Part shown: positions 1 to 11,319 of the stretch, piece after piece
Layout: every line of letters starts with the position of its first letter
Position numbering within the stretch: the first letter of the stretch is position 1
Assembly: GCA_026261815.1 (NCBI GenBank)
Contig: JAMPIT010000230.1
Span: forward strand, 43,174,501 to 43,238,500
Direction of reading: 5' to 3'
DNA from: Monarcha castaneiventris obscurior
Taxonomy: Eukaryota; Chordata; Aves; Passeriformes; Monarchidae
DNA length: 64,000 nucleotides
The notes under the pieces: model-generated
Databases searched by the model: none
What the model saw: only the letters and a program-made list of their open reading frames with translations
Told to the model about the DNA's origin: nothing
Made by a program: the position numbers and the translations under genes

Positions 1-3000
1 TGGCTGATCATGCAAACTTTTCTCTAAATTCAAAAAATTAAGGAATTCATGAGGCTGAAGTTGAAATTCTCTTCTAATCCATAATTCAGCATCCACAGCA
101 ATATGAAAGCAAACCAATGCTCAAAAGGTGAGAACGACATGAAATAAGAGCCTGAGATGACAGAACTACTTGCCAGTCCAAAAATACCGACATCAAGTTC
201 AGTGGTGACCTCACTTGAACTGATGCTGGGACAGGCAGTGGACCTAGACAGTTAGGAATTGGTCCAGACTTTTGGTGTTAAATTTAGACACTTCACTACA
301 GTTTTCCTTTGGCTGTTTGGACTTCGGGATCTGGGTGATGGGCAAACAGCAGTGAAGACAGACAGATTATGTTTAGCCTACAGGAGCTGCAGTCTCCAGA
401 GAAAAGGGAATGTAAGTCCTCTGGTGCAGCTCCTTTCCAAACAGAAGGATTTTTAAACAGCTGATACTACTTGAACTCAAGTGCTCCACATTTGTGTCCC
501 GTTCAAAGCCAAAGGATCTACTGTAGAATGGATCCTTCTGTCCTGTAGCCCTTGGTGAACGTGGGCTACAGGGATGTGAGTTGTGCTTGCCATGGGATAT
601 GATTGGAAGGTTCCCTCCTTAGGCTCAAAGCCAGTTTCCTAAAGTTGCTGCTGGGGATAACATTTTGGCAAAATCTAGGTTTTCCCCATCATTGTCCTTA
701 AGAAAACCGCCCTTTCCTGAACTATTAGTGCATTTCTTCTTGATTGGTCTCCAGAACAATGATCCATAGATTTGGCTCTCTCCATTTTAACCTGTTCTGA
801 TGTTTATGCTGGTGGAAATCAGGAATGATGCCAACACGAGTTCAGGCAGCAGCTAATGAATATCAGAGATTTTCTTCTGCTAGCCCCACTTCCTCACAGA
901 GCGTTTTTTACTGTCCACTGCTGTTTCTCTCCTGTTCCTCTTTGAGGTTACTGTGGTGCCACTGACACACAGATCACACCCCTGCAGAGTGGATGTCACA
1001 GAATCACAGAATATTCCAAGTTGGAAGGGACCCACAAGGATCATCAAGTCCAACTCTTAAATGAATGGCCTGTACAGGGATTGAACTCACAACCCTGGCA
1101 CTTTAAGCACTAGGCTCTAATGGCCTGAGCTGGTCTCAAGGAAGCAGAGCTGTGAATCCCAGTGTGCTGCCCCAGCCACGGATCAGGCCCCTGAGCTGCA
1201 GGGCCCCACACATAAAGATGCTTTGGGTCTCCCCTTTGCTCTCCTGCTCTCAGGGCTGGCAGGGGAGGCAGGAGCTTTCCCAGAGGAGGGGGGGCCTCAG
1301 GCAAAGAGCTGGCATCACTCAGCATTGGGGTGGCCTGCCTTGAACTGGTGGCTGAGCCCTGAAAGGCCAGGTCTGGTAGCTGCTGATCTTGATAATAACT
1401 GTGTGAATGCTGTTACCCAGTCCAGCCTTGCGCTTTCCAGCCATTGTGCAGTGGCACTGCCTCATTTCTTGGCTTGGCCATACCTGCTCTTTTCCTAGGA
1501 GCCAAAGCAAAACAGCCTCTGATCTCGCTGCCCATTTCCTTGCCTCGCTGGGCACAAAACCACAGGTCTGCACTGCTGCCAGGAGCATCCAGCTTCCTTT
1601 CGTGGGCTTATTCCAACTACTGCTTTGCTAACTGAAAGCCTTCCAAATTCAGCATCACAGCCTTCTCACTGGGTTTCCCAAAGCCACGTAAACTTTTCTG
1701 TCTGCTTCCCTGCAGCGCTGGAATGGTTTCCATAAGCATAGGTTCTTCTGCCCTCTTTTTTTTTCATCTCAAACCAGTAACCTTGCAATTAACAGGAGCT
1801 GCTCTCTAACAGGAGACCGGGCTTGAAACCAGGGATTAAAGTGCCTTTAGTGGGTAGTAAAATCTATAATTACACAGATGCTAAAAATCATGGACAAAAC
1901 CTTGGTTTCTTGGCATAATTTTAGCATTTTGCTGATGACTTCCAGCTCTATTAATTTATCTAATAAAAAGGATTACCTCTACTCACCTCCCACACCTCTC
2001 TTGCATAAGAAGCGTGAATCATCGGGATCTCAAGAGCAAATGGCCATTGAGATCCCCACTATTTAACTGGAACCTCTGGCTTCAGCAGGAGCTTGGGCAG
2101 GGGATGGCTGTTCCCTGAAGCATCCTCATTCTGGATCCAGTGCAGCAACACTTCAGCTTGCTCCCATCAGCTGGGTTGGCTAGGGTCTATGAGCTTTTGT
2201 CATGTCAAGGATTCTTATTTTCAGTTTACATGGAACAGAATTGGGGCAAAGACCCCTGTGGATAGGTGTTACAGCTGGAGACAAAGTGTTTTGAGTCTAC
2301 TTATTTTCATTTTTCTCATTTTGCAAAAAAAAATATGGTGGCATCCAGCACAGGACCTGCTGGCTGGTGCAGGGAGGGGCCCCCTTGGTGCAGACCTGTT
2401 CTTCAGGGTCTAATGGAAAGCCACCCTGCCCTTCTTGTTTCAGCTGGGCAAAATTCCAGTGGGTCCCAGCCACACGGAAATCTGAGGTAGGGGATTGCTG
2501 TCAGACTCCACACCACAGCCATCCATTTCATGGGCAGTAGCAAAGGGAGCATTTTGGTTTTTTTCCCCAGCTTGGCAGCACATGAATCAAAGCAAAGGCA
2601 GGCAGGCATATCTGGAGCCAAGGAATACTGGGAGGTACTGAGTTACCAAAAGTATTTTCGACTGTCAAGGAAAGGGAACGTGTATGTGTATGTAGGTGTC
2701 TGCCATCTCTTGGGCTCCATCCATCCCATTTTGGGATAGTCCAGGCAGGAGAACAGTAAATCCCCAAAATATGTATTTTCCAGTTTAAATTTGAGTGAGG
2801 GTTGGTGCATGTGGTAAAGGGCAGTGAAAAACAAACCGTTCCTCCTATGCCTCAGAAGCTGGGACTGTAAGAGAGCTCTCTGTTCAGCTAAGATACTAGG
2901 GCAGGAATTTTCCCTATTCAGTAGAAGTGTGAGGCAGGGTAACACCATGGTTGCCAAACTAATGTAATGGCAGCTCTTTTTCCAGTCACATCCCCATTTA

Positions 3001-3760
3001 TCTCGGACCTTTTATGCTCCTACAACTCCAGAAGTTCACATTGTTCTGGGTGGCATCTTGCCTTAAATTATCAGGAAAGTTTTAAGGTTAATGGCTGATG
3101 TCTGGAGCATTTTGTTCTTCATAATTCCCATCCCTCCTTTCCTCCTTCTACATGTATTTCCTCCACTTGTTCAAACTGCTGCTGTTGCTCCTGTGGGAAG
3201 GACTTAGCTGCTTGTGCTGCAGCTGCTGAAGGACCACACCACCCCAAAAAACAGGCAGTGGTCTTGATGTAGGCTGTAGAGCTGCTCAGCACAGCCCAGC
3301 TGCTCCCAGAAGTCAGGCTGGGAATCTGCAAAGGGGTCTCTGGGAGAATGGCTTTTTGTGGAACGTGTGCCCCTGATCCCAAGTCCCACTCATCCCCTGG
3401 AGAAGCAATGACAGCAGGACGACCCTACCAAAGCCACAGTGGAGCTGCTGTTTAGAGGGGTAAGAGCCACCCTACACTGTGGCAAGGAACCGGGGTGCTC
3501 AGTGCCCCCAAGTGCTCCCTCCGCCTCTGTTGGTGCCGGCACATTCCTGACGGGCATCCCTGCTGAGGGGCCGGGGACAGGGGGCCCCTCTCTGTCCCCT
3601 CAGCCCCCCGAGCGCTGTTTCACACCTCACCTTTCTTTTGCATCGCTGACACACGAGATCAAACCCGTGGCATTTTGCTAAAAGCCGTAGGAAATCCTTC
3701 CAGCTGTACTCCCAGCCTTCCCTGATGTTTAGCTTAGCAGACTGTCGGTACATTCATTCC
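1..3760. other. Intergenic DNA left of CLEC3B
   Basis: No splice-bounded coding segment is recognisable on either strand. The only identifiable element is the tRNA/CR1 SINE at about 1000-1138. Open frames here are short, mutually overlapping and resemble no protein I know. In mammals EXOSC7 lies upstream of CLEC3B, but I looked for its C-terminal coding sequence and did not see it, so it probably ends beyond the left edge. Confidence 0.6.
1000..1138 (-). mobile_element. tRNA-Ile-derived SINE with CR1 3' tail (TguSINE1-like)
   Basis: Read on the minus strand, the first roughly 75 bases follow a tRNA-Ile gene: a box-A-like segment (AGCTCAGG-), the anticodon-arm region around GTGCTTAAAGTGCC, and a degenerate box B (AGTTCAATCCC) followed by CTGTACAGGCCA. 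The sequence then passes directly into the CR1 LINE 3' end (GATCCTTGTGGGTCCCTTCC, then the ATTCTGTG repeats at the 3' terminus near 1003-1020). The fusion of a tRNA-Ile head and a CR1 tail is the layout of the SINE known from zebra finch. The box B mismatches and the disrupted anticodon arm indicate an old, inactive copy rather than a tRNA gene. Family assignment is from memory, without a database search. Confidence 0.8.
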
Positions 3761-3762
3761 CA

Positions 3763-3810
3763 TTTTTTCTTCTTCTTCTTTTTTTTTTTTTTTTTTTCCT
3801 TTTCTTTTTC
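3763..3810. repeat. Pyrimidine (T-rich) tract upstream of CLEC3B exon 1
   Basis: A nearly uninterrupted run of T with scattered C, lying about 200 bases before the CLEC3B start codon. On the gene strand it could serve as a nucleosome-excluding tract next to the promoter, but nothing more specific can be read. Confidence 0.8.
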
Positions 3811-4015
3811 ACAAAAACAAGCAGCGTGCTAGGAACTGCAACCCCTCTGGGAGGTTTTGAGCCTTGGCCGGAGCCGCCGGAGCCCCCCCGGGGCCGGGAG
3901 GCTGCCGCTGGCCCGGGCTCAGCGGGAGGCTTGCTGGGACGGTCATTCCTGCCTCCAGCCGCTGTCCAGGCGGCTGTGTGCGGGCAGAGCAGAGCTCGGA
4001 GCGGACGGCAGCGGC
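3811..4015 (+). promoter_or_regulatory. CLEC3B: CLEC3B proximal promoter / 5'UTR region
   Basis: The roughly 200 bases before the CLEC3B ATG switch from the AT-leaning background to GC-rich, CpG-containing sequence (for example GAGCCGCCGGAGCC near 3870-3885). I see no clear TATA box at a useful distance, so a GC-type promoter with a 5'UTR inside this block is the simplest reading. The transcription start cannot be fixed from sequence, and a further upstream noncoding exon is possible. Confidence 0.4.
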
Positions 4016-4121
4016 ATGGCGCTCCGGGGAGCCTGCCTCCTCCTCTGCCTCCTCTCCCTCTCCCAGGTCTCCGGCCAGCAGAACGGCAAAGCCCGGCAAA
4101 AACCGGTGGCCGCCAAGAAAG
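4016..4121 (+). CDS. CLEC3B: CLEC3B coding exon 1: signal peptide and basic N-terminus
   Basis: Encodes residues 1-35 and the first base of codon 36. The segment MALRGACLLLCLLSLSQVSG is a typical signal peptide with a leucine-rich core; cleavage is predicted near G20. A short Lys/Arg-rich stretch follows (NGKARQKPVAAKK), matching the place of the heparin-binding N-terminal segment in mammalian tetranectin. The donor is AAAG|GTAAGG, a strong 5' splice site. Confidence 0.95.
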
Positions 4122-6736
4122 GTAAGGGACAGCGGCACCTTGCCTGCGAGGAAGGCTTGCAGGGCTTGGGGGGGTTGCGGTCAGCCCACTCGTTTGGGCA
4201 TTTAACAGTGCTTTAGTGACACTTCATAAAAAGCATCTAAAAACCTAATAAAGTGGTTTCCTCCCACCCTCTTCCGTGGGAATGATTGTGTAGCTCTTCT
4301 GTAAAACAGTGAGGGTATCGAAATGGTTTTGGTGGGTTCCTAACTTGCATAGATTTGTTGGGACAGCTTGGTCAGAATTTCAGAGGGAGCTCATTTTCCA
4401 TGTTCCCTCTAAGGTTCATCCCAAACTTTTCCTCTACTAAACTTTCCCTTTGTATAACCTCCCCCCCCCCCCACCCCTTCTCATTCATTTTTCAGAAGCA
4501 AGTAAGTGGCAGATGACAGACAATTTTGGAGACAAAAGCAGGCAGAAAACATACAATCCATTGAGCATCAACAGGGTTCTTCATTTAAAACTGCTGGCCT
4601 CGGGTGTATTTCACACCGGACATGAGCTCTGACTACTCACTCTTGACAGACAGCAGTGCATACACAAAGGTGCCTGGGTTTTCTATTCCTTAGTGGTTTG
4701 GTTTTTCCTTTTCTTCTCCTGTTTTCCTCCTGTCCCATCCTTTCTCCGGAGCTCTGACTCAGTGCACATTAAGTGCAGGGGAAGGCAGGTGAGGTGAGGA
4801 AGCAGCATGTGAGCCTGCCTGCCTCATGTGTCTGACTGCAGTTGCTGAGCTTGGACCACTTCTGGCAGGCGCTTTCCTGCTTGGAATGAAGTGGGGAGCA
4901 AGGAAGAAGCATCCCTGGAATTCGCTTGGCCAGGCTGCTCTCTACACTCACCCAGTGGCTATTTTTGTCAAATTCCATCCTTGAGAAAATTTTGCCTTTT
5001 CTCCCATTACATCTTTCTATGAATTCACAAACTTAACTGCTTATTCCACATCTTATTCTGCAGGACATGGAATAGCAGAGAAAATAGTCTGTGACTGTTT
5101 TCTAGAGCAAAAAATACCTCCTTGGGCTCATATAGGGCACATACATGCATTGGACTCACTGGAGGTATGAGGAGAGAGAGAAATTTAGAGAAATCCTGGT
5201 TTTCTCTAGGTGTCATTGCAACTGCTGTTTGTAATTGATTAGTGAAAAGAAGGTGGGAGAAAAATCGCCTTTTTGACAGGAAAATTTGGCTCTGATTTAA
5301 AAACTTTTGAGGGGAGTGTCCTGAAAATCAAGCCATTTGGACCAGCTGGTGGCAGGTTTTACTCAGAATTCCTTTTTCAAAGGAGAGGTCTTATTTTCTG
5401 GGGAGAAAAGGGAAAAACCCAGCAACTTGGCATTTTTGACCAGTCGCATCCAGCCCCAGAGGGGATCAGCTGCCCCACCTTTATTGGAAACTTCCAGTAT
5501 TTCTTGGTTAATATTTTTCAGATTTTTACCAATTCCAGGGGGTGGGAAAAGAGGGAGAAAAGTGCTAAAAATCCCTCCTCTCCACATCCAAGCCTGCCTG
5601 CCCAGCCACCACAGGGACTAGGCTCAGCCACTTCTGCTCTGAACAGTGGCAGGATGGCCCCATCCCATCCTCACCCAGGCCTCTCGTACCCCCATCCTCA
5701 CCCAGGCCTCTCGTACCCCCATCCTGGTTCCACTCCTGCACTTTGCCTGGGAGGGTCAGGCAGGGAAAAGCCACTGGAGGGTTGGGATGTTTGGCTTGAT
5801 TTATTATTTTAATCGATACAGCCAAACCACAAATGTTAGAATAGAAAGCACTGATTTGAGCCAAGCTTTTTATGTTTCTTTTTACTTTTTTTTTTTTTTG
5901 TAATTGTTGCTTACATTTGGATCTGCTTCAGAATGAAAAATGATGCTATTTCAATATGAGAAAGCCAAACCACAGTATTTAGAAAAAGCTGAGACAGCAC
6001 ATTCACTTTGCCTGCTGTTGTGATTTTCACCCTCAAATTACTCCCCAGTTATTGTTCCAAGTGCAGTAGCTCAGCAAGCTCTCCCTGAGCCCCAGTGTCT
6101 TGGGGTACAGATGGGATTTGCCCTTGTCTGGCAGCTCTGGGTGTCTCATCCAAAAGAATGCCCACGGGAGGAAGGCACTGGCATCACTGCCTGGCTTGGG
6201 GATGCAGGCGTCAGCCCCAGGGGGTTCCCCTTGGTCACAGCCATCATGGGATGCTGGGATCATGGAAGGGAGCATCTTTGCATAGCTCTCATAAGTATTT
6301 CTAAGGTAACTGGAGACAGAAATCGGAGTCCGGATGCTTAAATCAGTGGATAGGGACTAATTTGGGCTTCATTCCTAATGCCACCTACTGCCCAAAATTT
6401 CAGTGTAGTCTTGTCTGGGTGCTCTTCCCTGAAAATGCCTGTGAATATTTACAGTGCTATAAACCCAGTGTGGGTGTGTTCAGTCTCCTCCTTTGATCCA
6501 GGGACAGACTGCAATATGGGACCTTACTGTTCCACTTCGTACTTTCGGAGAAATGCCTGGTGTCAGAAGAAATGGCCAGAGAGGTTTGATGACAGACATT
6601 GTCAACCAGAGCAATGCTCATTTCCCTGAGGGACAGATAGCTGTTTGGATCTCCAGGCAAAGCTGAGAAACCCATATATATATCTATATATATATATCTA
6701 TATATATATATCTATATATATATATATATATATATC

Positions 6737-6769
<33 letters not shown>

Positions 6770-9700
6770 CTCCAAATTTCAGACAGGAATAGTTAAAACG
6801 TTAAGTACAGAGGGATTTGTGTGTTATTCAGCATGTAATTAGAATGGGTGAGAGTTTCCATTTGTAGCTTTAAATACATTTCTGGCCAGGCTTTCAAACC
6901 AGCAGACTATTGTGACCCACATCCTTCTGTGATCCTTTTGATCTTGCCTCTGCCCACACTTAATCCTGCTGCTCACACTGAGCTGCACAAGAGCCCACTC
7001 CAGCTCCCACAGGAGCAGCAGCATCCCGTATGCCAGCTTCCATCACAGAAAACCCAAACTGTAAACAGGCTTGATCCCAGGCCTCAGGGGGTGAACCTCA
7101 AGGATATGACAGCACTGAGACAAAAAGCTGTGGCAGTAAAATAGACAACACAAGGTCTGTTGATGTAGCCGTGGTCCTCTCTTTATAGCTGAAGGGGGAG
7201 TTAACCAGTCCCAGCTCTCCATGAGACACCCCAGTGAATGCACTGCTGCAGGAACATCTTGTGGCCCAGGATTTGGAAATGAGGTACTGAAAAGGGACTC
7301 CTAGGTGGTTATCTAGGAGACATGTCACCTCTCATGGCAGGCATCCTCAAGGTGGGAACCCACCTGCAAATCCAGCTGGAACACCATGAGGAGCTGTCCC
7401 AGCAACAGTCATTGGCAGTGACCTGCCTTGGCCTTTGGATGTTACTTAAACCTTAGAACATTTGTTCTGCTGCAAGACAGGCTTGCATGGAAAAAGAAAC
7501 ACGATTAATTAGCTGTTTCCCATGAAGTGTTTTCATCAAAGGCAGCACAATAATATCTAGTGCCTCGGTGTTAAGTGAATCCATTAAAGTTAATTGAGCA
7601 ATGAGTAAAGCAGTTTAATGCCCTTCTCCTGATGTGTCTGGCTTTTCATATTCATGGCACCATGTAATCTTGGGTTGGTGGTTTTGGTCCGAATCCAAGG
7701 TGCTTCCCTACTTGCCTGGCTTGGTGCCTCAGCTCCTTGGCCCTTAAGGAAGCCCCTCCTACTGCATTCATGGGCAAGCTACCCCCTTTCCTTTGCCCCA
7801 TGAGAGCTACTAGATGCTTACAACATGAGGACTCCTAGATGCATACAAATGCCTCAGTGTCCGATCTCCCACCGCCCTCGAGGTGTAAATGGTCCGTTTG
7901 CTCCAGTCTAGGAGAAATCCAAGTACTGATTAAGAACTGGTTGGAGCCGTTGCAGAAGCAACACACCTGGCAAGATGTAGGCTTTGGTAGCCAGCTGCCC
8001 CCAGCTCCCCAGCCAAAGAGGTGTCCTCTCGCAGCAGGAGAGCAGCTCTGGGCAGTGTTTGGATACCTGCCCTGGGGGTGATGAAGGTGGAGATGAGGCA
8101 GAGGCAGCTATGATGGTCCAGAGGTGGCCAGGGGGCAGAGGCTGGTGGCTGGAGGTGCAGAGGCAGATCTAGTGCAGGTACTGCAGCCCTTCCAGCCCCT
8201 TCCTGCTGAGCATCAGCCTGATGAGCAAAACGCTTTCCTACCAATCCACCAAGGACAGCAGACAAGAGGTGAGTGCAGCCAGGGGTACTTCCAGAGAACA
8301 TCTTGTGTTAAGGAGTTTAAGGGAAGCCAGGAGGGTGTGCTGTGAAGAGAGATCATGTTTTTGAGGAATTGGAAAAAATAAATCCTGTTCATCATTAGCT
8401 TCAAGTTGCCCACAAAACACTCATGTGTGACAGGACTTCTGTTCAGGCAGGGCAGCATCAGATGGTGTCCTCCTGCATTTTGGGAGCTTGACCCCAATGC
8501 AGCACCACCCCAAATGACTGCTCTACACAGGGGTGCCAGAGACAAGCCTGCACCTTGCGCTGCTCATGCATGTGACCTCCTCCCCAGGACTGCAGTGGCA
8601 ACCCAAAGGGTGAGCCCTGCAGCAGGAAGCCCCATGGGGTGCACAGCCCCAAAACCTGAACTGGGAAAACAAGTTTGTTATTGATAGTGGAACGAGGCTG
8701 GCAAGCAAACACTCGCACTGATGGATGTGCAAGGGGACACAGGTGCTGACTTTGTGGATTCCTTTTGTTTAACCTTCTCTGAGGGCAAAGAAACATGGCA
8801 GTTTGATGATAGGAACAGATTTGGTCACCTCCCCTGGGATGCAACCAATATTTGTGCTCTTTCTTTGATTCCTCCAACAGATGGTGTGAGCCTCAAAATG
8901 ATTGAAGACCTGAAGGCCATGATTGACAACATCTCTCAGGAGGTTGCTCTATTGAAGGAAAAGCAAGCACTCCAGACAGGTAAAGGGCCTGCTGAAGAAC
9001 ACATGGCTTTTGCTTTGAGAGAGGAGCTGCTCATAAAGTGGCTGCAATTGCTCCACACGACTTGATGAGACATGCCCAGCAACAAGCCCATCATGGGGAG
9101 AGAGGCTGGGGGATCAAAGCAGAGTGTGGGTCCCTGCAATTCCTCTAGGCTCATGAACCTCCTCAGGCAGTTAATGATGGGAGTTGTGCTGTGTGGGGGC
9201 CCCCCTCTTTATGTGCTTCCTATTTGTACAGCTATGGATATTCCTATGGTGCTAAACCAGATGTTCATTTTCCTTTATGAGGTGGAGGGATGGGATTTGG
9301 ATTAGTCTGTGCTGTAACGAAATGCAGCTTACCCTTTTGTGTGAACCCCAGTGAAATGGCAGCCTGGTACATACCATGGTATTGCAGGTCAGTCCTGCTT
9401 CATTAAACATACACAGAGGACAGCCCCAAAGTGTCCATCTTCCAGACATGCTCCATAGTTATTCTGTGCAAACTCCACTGACATCAATAGGAGTAGAATT
9501 TGCAAAACATGAAGCAGAAATGAGATGAAAATGCAAATTAAGGAGAATTTTCTCCTTAAAAGAAAAGGAACACAAGCAAAATCAAGGCTTTAGTTCCAAG
9601 CTCACATTCATTGAGAAGTAATTGGTCTGGATATTAATGTGTGGCTCTGATTAGGTATTGTTTGGCTACAGTACCCTGCGTTCTTCAAGGTTTAGAGCTT

Positions 9701-10684
9701 AAAGAAAAACAAAATAAATTGATATCCTTAACACTAAAATCAGAGGCAAGTAGAAATTTCCTCTGAAGACCTCAAGCTATGCAAGTACAACGCTTCTGAT
9801 CAAAGCTTATTAAAGAAGACTTTTTTTTATCTTGCATAATTAAGATGATTTAATTGGCATGCAAGCTTTTTCCCAAAACACTCCAACACTCAGCAGTGGC
9901 CATGACAAACCTTATTTCCAACAAATTCATCAGAGTAGCATTGGCTGGGGAAGAACAAGGCCAGGGGAAGGGGCAGGAGGACCATGCTGTGCCTCTACTC
10001 CAGCAACAGCAGAGCCCAGAAGGGTGGCAGGGGCACCCTGAAAATCCATTTCACCCAATGGTTTGCAGAGGGGGAGGGCACGTCCCCATGGCTGTGAACC
10101 ATGGGGACATGCAGAGGGAGAGGGACCCTTGGAATCCCGTGCTCCCAAGGGTCACTGTGCAGCCTAAGAAATTAGGTTTCCATTCTGGCTGTAGGGTTTG
10201 CTGCTGCTCCCTCTTCCTAGGCATCATTTTTAAACCAAATTCTCTTTCTGTCTTTTTATTCCGTTGATGTGGTAACCTCTCAGTTTGCCTGAAAGGCACC
10301 AAAATCCACCTAAAGTGCTTTCTGGCGTTTTCGGAGACCAAGACGTACCACGAGGCCAGCGAAAACTGCATCTCTCAGGGCGGCACGCTCAGCACGCCCC
10401 TGAACGGGGACGAGAACGATGCCCTCTACGACTACATGCGCAAGAGCATCGGCTCGGAGGCCGAGATCTGGCTGGGCCTCAACGACATGGCCGCCGAGGG
10501 CAAGTGGGTCGACATGACGGGCAGCCCCCTCCGCTACAAGAACTGGGAGACCGAAATCACCGCCCAGCCCGACGGCGGCAAGGTGGAAAACTGTGCGGCT
10601 CTGTCGGGGACCGCCGTCGGCAAGTGGTTCGACAAGAGGTGCCGGGAGCAGCTGCCCTACGTCTGCCAGTTCATGATCGTGTAG
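4016..10684 (+). CDS. CLEC3B: Tetranectin (C-type lectin domain family 3 member B), three coding exons
   Basis: Join 4016-4121, 8881-8979 and 10284-10684: 606 nt, 201 aa plus TAG; human tetranectin is 202 aa. All introns are phase 1 with GT/AG ends. The protein has a signal peptide (about 1-20), a short Lys-rich segment, a trimerising coiled coil (about 37-68) and a C-type lectin-like domain (70-201). The six domain cysteines are C70, C80, C97, C172, C188 and C196. Residues matching the human calcium and plasminogen-kringle-4 site are present: D136, E140, G167, K168, E170, N171 and D185 (equal to human mature numbers plus 20). Tetranectin is a secreted homotrimer found in plasma and matrix. 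The start codon has a strong context (G at -3 and +4). The order of a coiled-coil exon followed by a single-exon lectin domain is diagnostic for this family. Identification is very secure. Confidence 0.97.
4461..4477. repeat. C homopolymer
   Basis: A run of C broken by a single A, inside CLEC3B intron 1. The true length may be uncertain in sequencing data. Confidence 0.9.
5660..5726. repeat. 27-bp tandem repeat, about 2.3 copies
   Basis: The 27-base unit beginning ATCCTCACCCAGGCCTCTCG occurs twice in perfect tandem from about 5667, followed by a partial third copy. Because 27 is a multiple of three it keeps the local frame open, which makes a chance reading frame across it look longer than expected. 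Confidence 0.9.
6674..6769. repeat. (AT)n microsatellite with regular TCTA interruptions
   Basis: About 95 bases of alternating TA/AT with TATCTATA interruptions in the first half, ending in TGTATATATC. The second half is purer than the first. Confidence 0.95.
8881..8979 (+). CDS. CLEC3B: CLEC3B coding exon 2: trimerising coiled coil
   Basis: A 99-nt exon with phase 1 at both ends, encoding residues 36-68 and the first base of codon 69. The peptide contains MIEDLKAMIDNISQEVALL followed by KEKQALQT, closely matching the tetranectin neck helix that assembles the trimer. It is bounded by CCAACAG at the left and ACAG|GTAAAG at the right. It is the shortest exon of the gene and too short to stand out as an open frame by itself. 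Confidence 0.97.
8980..10283 (+). other. CLEC3B: CLEC3B intron 2
   Basis: Phase-1 intron of 1.3 kb. It contains no repeat I recognise and no extra exon. It ends with TAACCTCTCAG before the lectin-domain exon; the pyrimidine tract is interrupted close to the AG, so the stronger T-rich tract about 30 bases upstream (near 10243-10262) may supply the splicing signal. Confidence 0.85.
10284..10684 (+). CDS. CLEC3B: CLEC3B coding exon 3: C-type lectin-like domain
   Basis: Terminal coding exon, residues 69-201, stop TAG at 10682-10684. Motifs in order: C70-L-K-G-T near the start; EIWLGLNDMAAEGKW (129-143), the domain's WIGL-type core; YKNWETEITAQPDGGK (153-168) carrying a QPD triplet in the calcium-loop position; ENCAALSG; and KWFDKRCREQLPYVCQF near the end. 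The exon is strikingly GC-rich at third codon positions compared with its introns and exon 2, a common feature of bird terminal exons. This GC content also creates long chance frames in other registers. Confidence 0.98.
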
Positions 10685-11313
10685 CGGCGGGGCCTCCCCT
10701 GCCCGCCGGGGCCGGGCATGCCCTCTGGGCAGCAGGATGGGGAAGCTGTAGCTGTGTGTCCACGTCCATGCACACCCGCACACCCGCGCGCACGTGTCCC
10801 AGTAGAGTCACCCTTAGCAAAGAGAGTCGCCGCGGCTCGCTGTCGGGTTATAGAGTGCTAGAGCATTTCCTTCAGCCACGTCCAGCCCTGTTCGCAGCTG
10901 CTCTGCTCTTCCTAAGGCACAGTTCATAGATATATTTTTTTACACAGGGAATTTATTAGAACAGCTCAGTTGTTTTGGCAAAGAACCAGTGCAGCAGTCC
11001 AGCCTGGCACCCAGCTGCCTCGGCTGCCCAGGGCTGTCACTCTGCAGTGTCCTTTCCCATTTTGCTGAGCTTTCTTGGGACACCAGCATAGCCAGTTTCT
11101 GCTTTCTTCTCTTGTTTTGCTTCCCCATAAGCCCTGGCAGCAGTCTGTGGGAGCTCCTTGTTCCTCATAGTGTCCTGATTCAGCCTTGTAAGGATCAAGG
11201 TCCTGTCTCAACGGGCAGAGGGAGCTGCTCCTACTTTGTATTGAGAGATACAACTGGGCTTATTTGGCAGGGTACCAGCTGCTCACGGGGCTGTCCAACC
11301 AGTCATGTTCATG

Positions 11314-11319
11314 AATAAA
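11314..11319 (+). terminator. CLEC3B: Proximal CLEC3B poly(A) signal AATAAA
   Basis: First canonical hexamer after the stop codon, about 630 bases downstream. A moderately T/GT-rich segment follows (GCATGTTTGGTCCTTTTC, about 11334-11351). Use of this site would give the short mRNA. Confidence 0.4.

Larger units (their letters stand above)
4122..8880 (+). other. CLEC3B: CLEC3B intron 1
   Basis: Phase-1 intron of about 4.8 kb. It holds a C-homopolymer (4461-4477), a 27-bp tandem duplication (about 5660-5726) and a long AT microsatellite (6674-6769). I see no additional exon with coding potential and no recognisable interspersed element. The acceptor is a modest pyrimidine tract ending CCTCCAACAG at 8880. 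Confidence 0.85.

Noticed and set aside
1060..1138. Possible tRNA-Ile gene on the minus strand
   Set aside because: Box B and the anticodon arm are damaged and the sequence continues directly into a CR1 tail, so it is the head of a SINE.
1..3760. Expected EXOSC7 3' exons left of CLEC3B
   Set aside because: No frame resembling the EXOSC7 C-terminus is visible; absence within the window says nothing about the genome.
10310..10783. A 157-codon antisense frame opposite CLEC3B exon 3
   Set aside because: It is an antisense shadow of the same GC-rich exon, with no splice signals or recognisable protein features.
10285..10929. A 214-codon open frame on the plus strand across CLEC3B exon 3
   Set aside because: It is read in another register of the real lectin-domain exon; the GC-rich third positions remove stop codons. 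It has no domain and crosses the 3'UTR.
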